A stretch of 64,000 bases of DNA, from NCBI RefSeq assembly GCF_014842975.1, contig NZ_JACYXK010000017.1:27640-91639 (forward strand), in the 5' to 3' direction. Numbering within the stretch: position 1 is the first letter of the stretch; each line of letters opens with the position of its first letter. Shown here one piece after another: positions 63,057 to 64,000 of the stretch. The notes under the pieces were generated by a model that was given only the letters and a program-made list of their open reading frames with translations, was not told where the DNA came from and made no database searches. A program made the position numbers and the translations under genes. The stretch comes from Rhodanobacter sp. DHB23. GTDB lineage: Bacteria; Pseudomonadota; Gammaproteobacteria; Xanthomonadales; Rhodanobacteraceae.

Positions 63057-63517
63057 CACAGCTGGCCGTACAGGTTGACCATCTCCAGCGCGGCGATCGC
63101 CGCGTCGGCGCCCTTGTTGCCGGCCTTGGTGCCGGAGCGCTCGATCGCCTGCTCGATGCTGTCGGTGGTCAGCACGCCGAACGCCACCGGCACGCCCGAA
63201 TCCAGCGCGGCCTTGGCCAGGCCCTTGGCGCATTCGCCGGCCACGTAGTCGAAATGCGGCGTGGAGCCGCGGATCACCGCGCCCAGCGCGATCACCGCTG
63301 CGTACTTGCCCGAGGTCGCCAGCTTGTGCGCAGCCAGCGCGATCTCCCACGCACCCGGCACGCGGACCAGGTCGATCGCGTCGTCCTTCACGCCATGGCG
63401 CACCAGCGCATCGCGCGCGCCGGCCACCAGCGGCTCCACGACGAAGCCGTTGAAACGGCCCGCGACGATGGCAAAACGGCCCTTGGGCGTGGCGAAATCG
63501 CCTTCGATGGTCTTCAT
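63056..63517 (-). CDS. ribH: 6,7-dimethyl-8-ribityllumazine synthase
   Basis: A 153-aa enzyme of riboflavin synthesis that forms lumazine from the ribityl-pyrimidine and dihydroxybutanone phosphate. It has [56 protein letters not shown] (His catalytic) and [15 protein letters not shown]. It is the first gene of the ribH-nusB-GNAT unit; no FMN riboswitch was recognised upstream. Confidence 0.95.
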   Translation of the reverse strand: MKTIEGDFATPKGRFAIVAGRFNGFVVEPLVAGARDALVRHGVKDDAIDLVRVPGAWEIALAAHKLATSGKYAAVIALGAVIRGSTPHFDYVAGECAKGLAKAALDSGVPVAFGVLTTDSIEQAIERSGTKAGNKGADAAIAALEMVNLYGQL

Positions 63518-64000
63518 GTTCTGTGTGTTCCTAAACGGACCGGTCGCCCGTGCGAAGCGGGCATTTTACAGGCTTGGCGGCATGGCCGCTTGGGCTGCGG
63601 GGAACCACAGGCATCAGCACTGTCGCCACCGGGCCATGCGCGACGCCTCGAAACATCAAACCGCCTGCCAGTGATGGATGGCCCACATGGGCAACGCCAC
63701 GCCCAAACCACGGACGCATCTGCGCTTGCCGGTGCCGCCCGCCGGTGAGAGGATCGCGGCATGGCCGTCCCTGGGAAAGACTGCAGGATTAGACGGCGGG
63801 AATAGACGGCATGATCAGGGGAAATCGTTGATTTGTGTAGAAAGCTTCCGATAGCCAGCACCCGTTCGGCGGGGTTAGCAGGCTGTTGAGAAACCCCTAT
63901 CGCCAAGCCGATCGATCGATTTTGTTGATCGAAAACCCCCGGTAATGGCGCCCCCCGGACGCACGTTTCCTCAGGTCGGCGAGGGATTCCACCACTCGCC
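63518..64000. other. Gene-free region upstream of ribH
   Basis: No supported gene. Open frames here are short and lack family character. A stretch at about 63872-63897 (GTTAGCAGGCTGTTGAGAAA) resembles ends of insertion elements, and GATCGATCGATTTTGTTGATCG at about 63910-63931 is partly palindromic, but no transposase is visible in the window. Confidence 0.4.

Noticed and set aside
63514..63906. A 130-codon minus-strand frame upstream of ribH
   Set aside because: Low-complexity composition, no recognisable domain and no ribosome site; treated as non-coding.

Overview
The window is high-GC DNA with dense, mostly minus-strand operons. The gene content (prolyl-tRNA synthetase end, H-NS-like protein, qmcA/nfeD, ribH-nusB, thiL-pgpA, hemP, a TPR-sulfotransferase beside a TonB-dependent receptor) and the many CCCTCTCCCGC-type palindromes suggest a gammaproteobacterium of the Xanthomonadales/Lysobacterales, probably Rhodanobacteraceae. 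That assignment is inference from gene style; no rRNA or tRNA gene was seen.

Layout. 1-740: end of proS and an H-NS-like gene. 775-3977 (minus): qmcA-type SPFH protein, a broken DUF559 gene, NfeD-like protein and a ThrE-type exporter. 4117-7466 (minus): histidine kinase, small secreted protein and NtrC-type sigma-54 response regulator. 7555-40615 (minus): 24 FtsX/MacB-type permease genes in strict A-B alternation (12 pairs), interrupted once by a secreted alpha/beta hydrolase. 40804-44339 (minus): TolC-like outer-membrane factor, a single LolD/MacB-type ATPase and a periplasmic adaptor, preceded by a textbook sigma-54 promoter and an upstream palindrome. 44719-49355 (minus): TonB-dependent receptor and TPR-sulfotransferase. 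49631-54119 (plus): a tightly overlapping operon of Rieske oxygenase, APC transporter and DgcA-like flavoprotein. 54120-55190: hemP with a Fur box and a decayed neighbour. 55225-59841: aldo/keto reductase, GH29 fucosidase, LysR regulator and NAD(P)-binding protein. 59848-63517: pgpA, thiL, an NTF2-like gene, a GNAT gene, nusB and ribH. 63518-64000 holds no gene I can support.

The central system is the roughly 40-kb locus from 4117 to 44339. One ATPase, one adaptor and one outer-membrane factor sit with twelve different heterodimeric permease pairs, and a two-component system of the sigma-54 class is encoded at the distal end. The simplest model is a tripartite exporter of MacAB/LolCDE type whose permease pair is interchangeable, switched on by its own response regulator through the sigma-54 promoter. 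Eleven of the twelve A subunits carry a periplasmic loop closed by two cysteines with highly variable contents, which could be a substrate-selecting element. Pair subfamilies co-segregate (A1 with B1, A2 with B2), so the array grew by duplication of whole pairs. Substrate and phenotype cannot be read from the sequence.

Two repeat families occupy many gaps: a 75-80 bp long imperfect palindrome (four copies plus one remnant) and short CCCTCTCCCGC palindromes.
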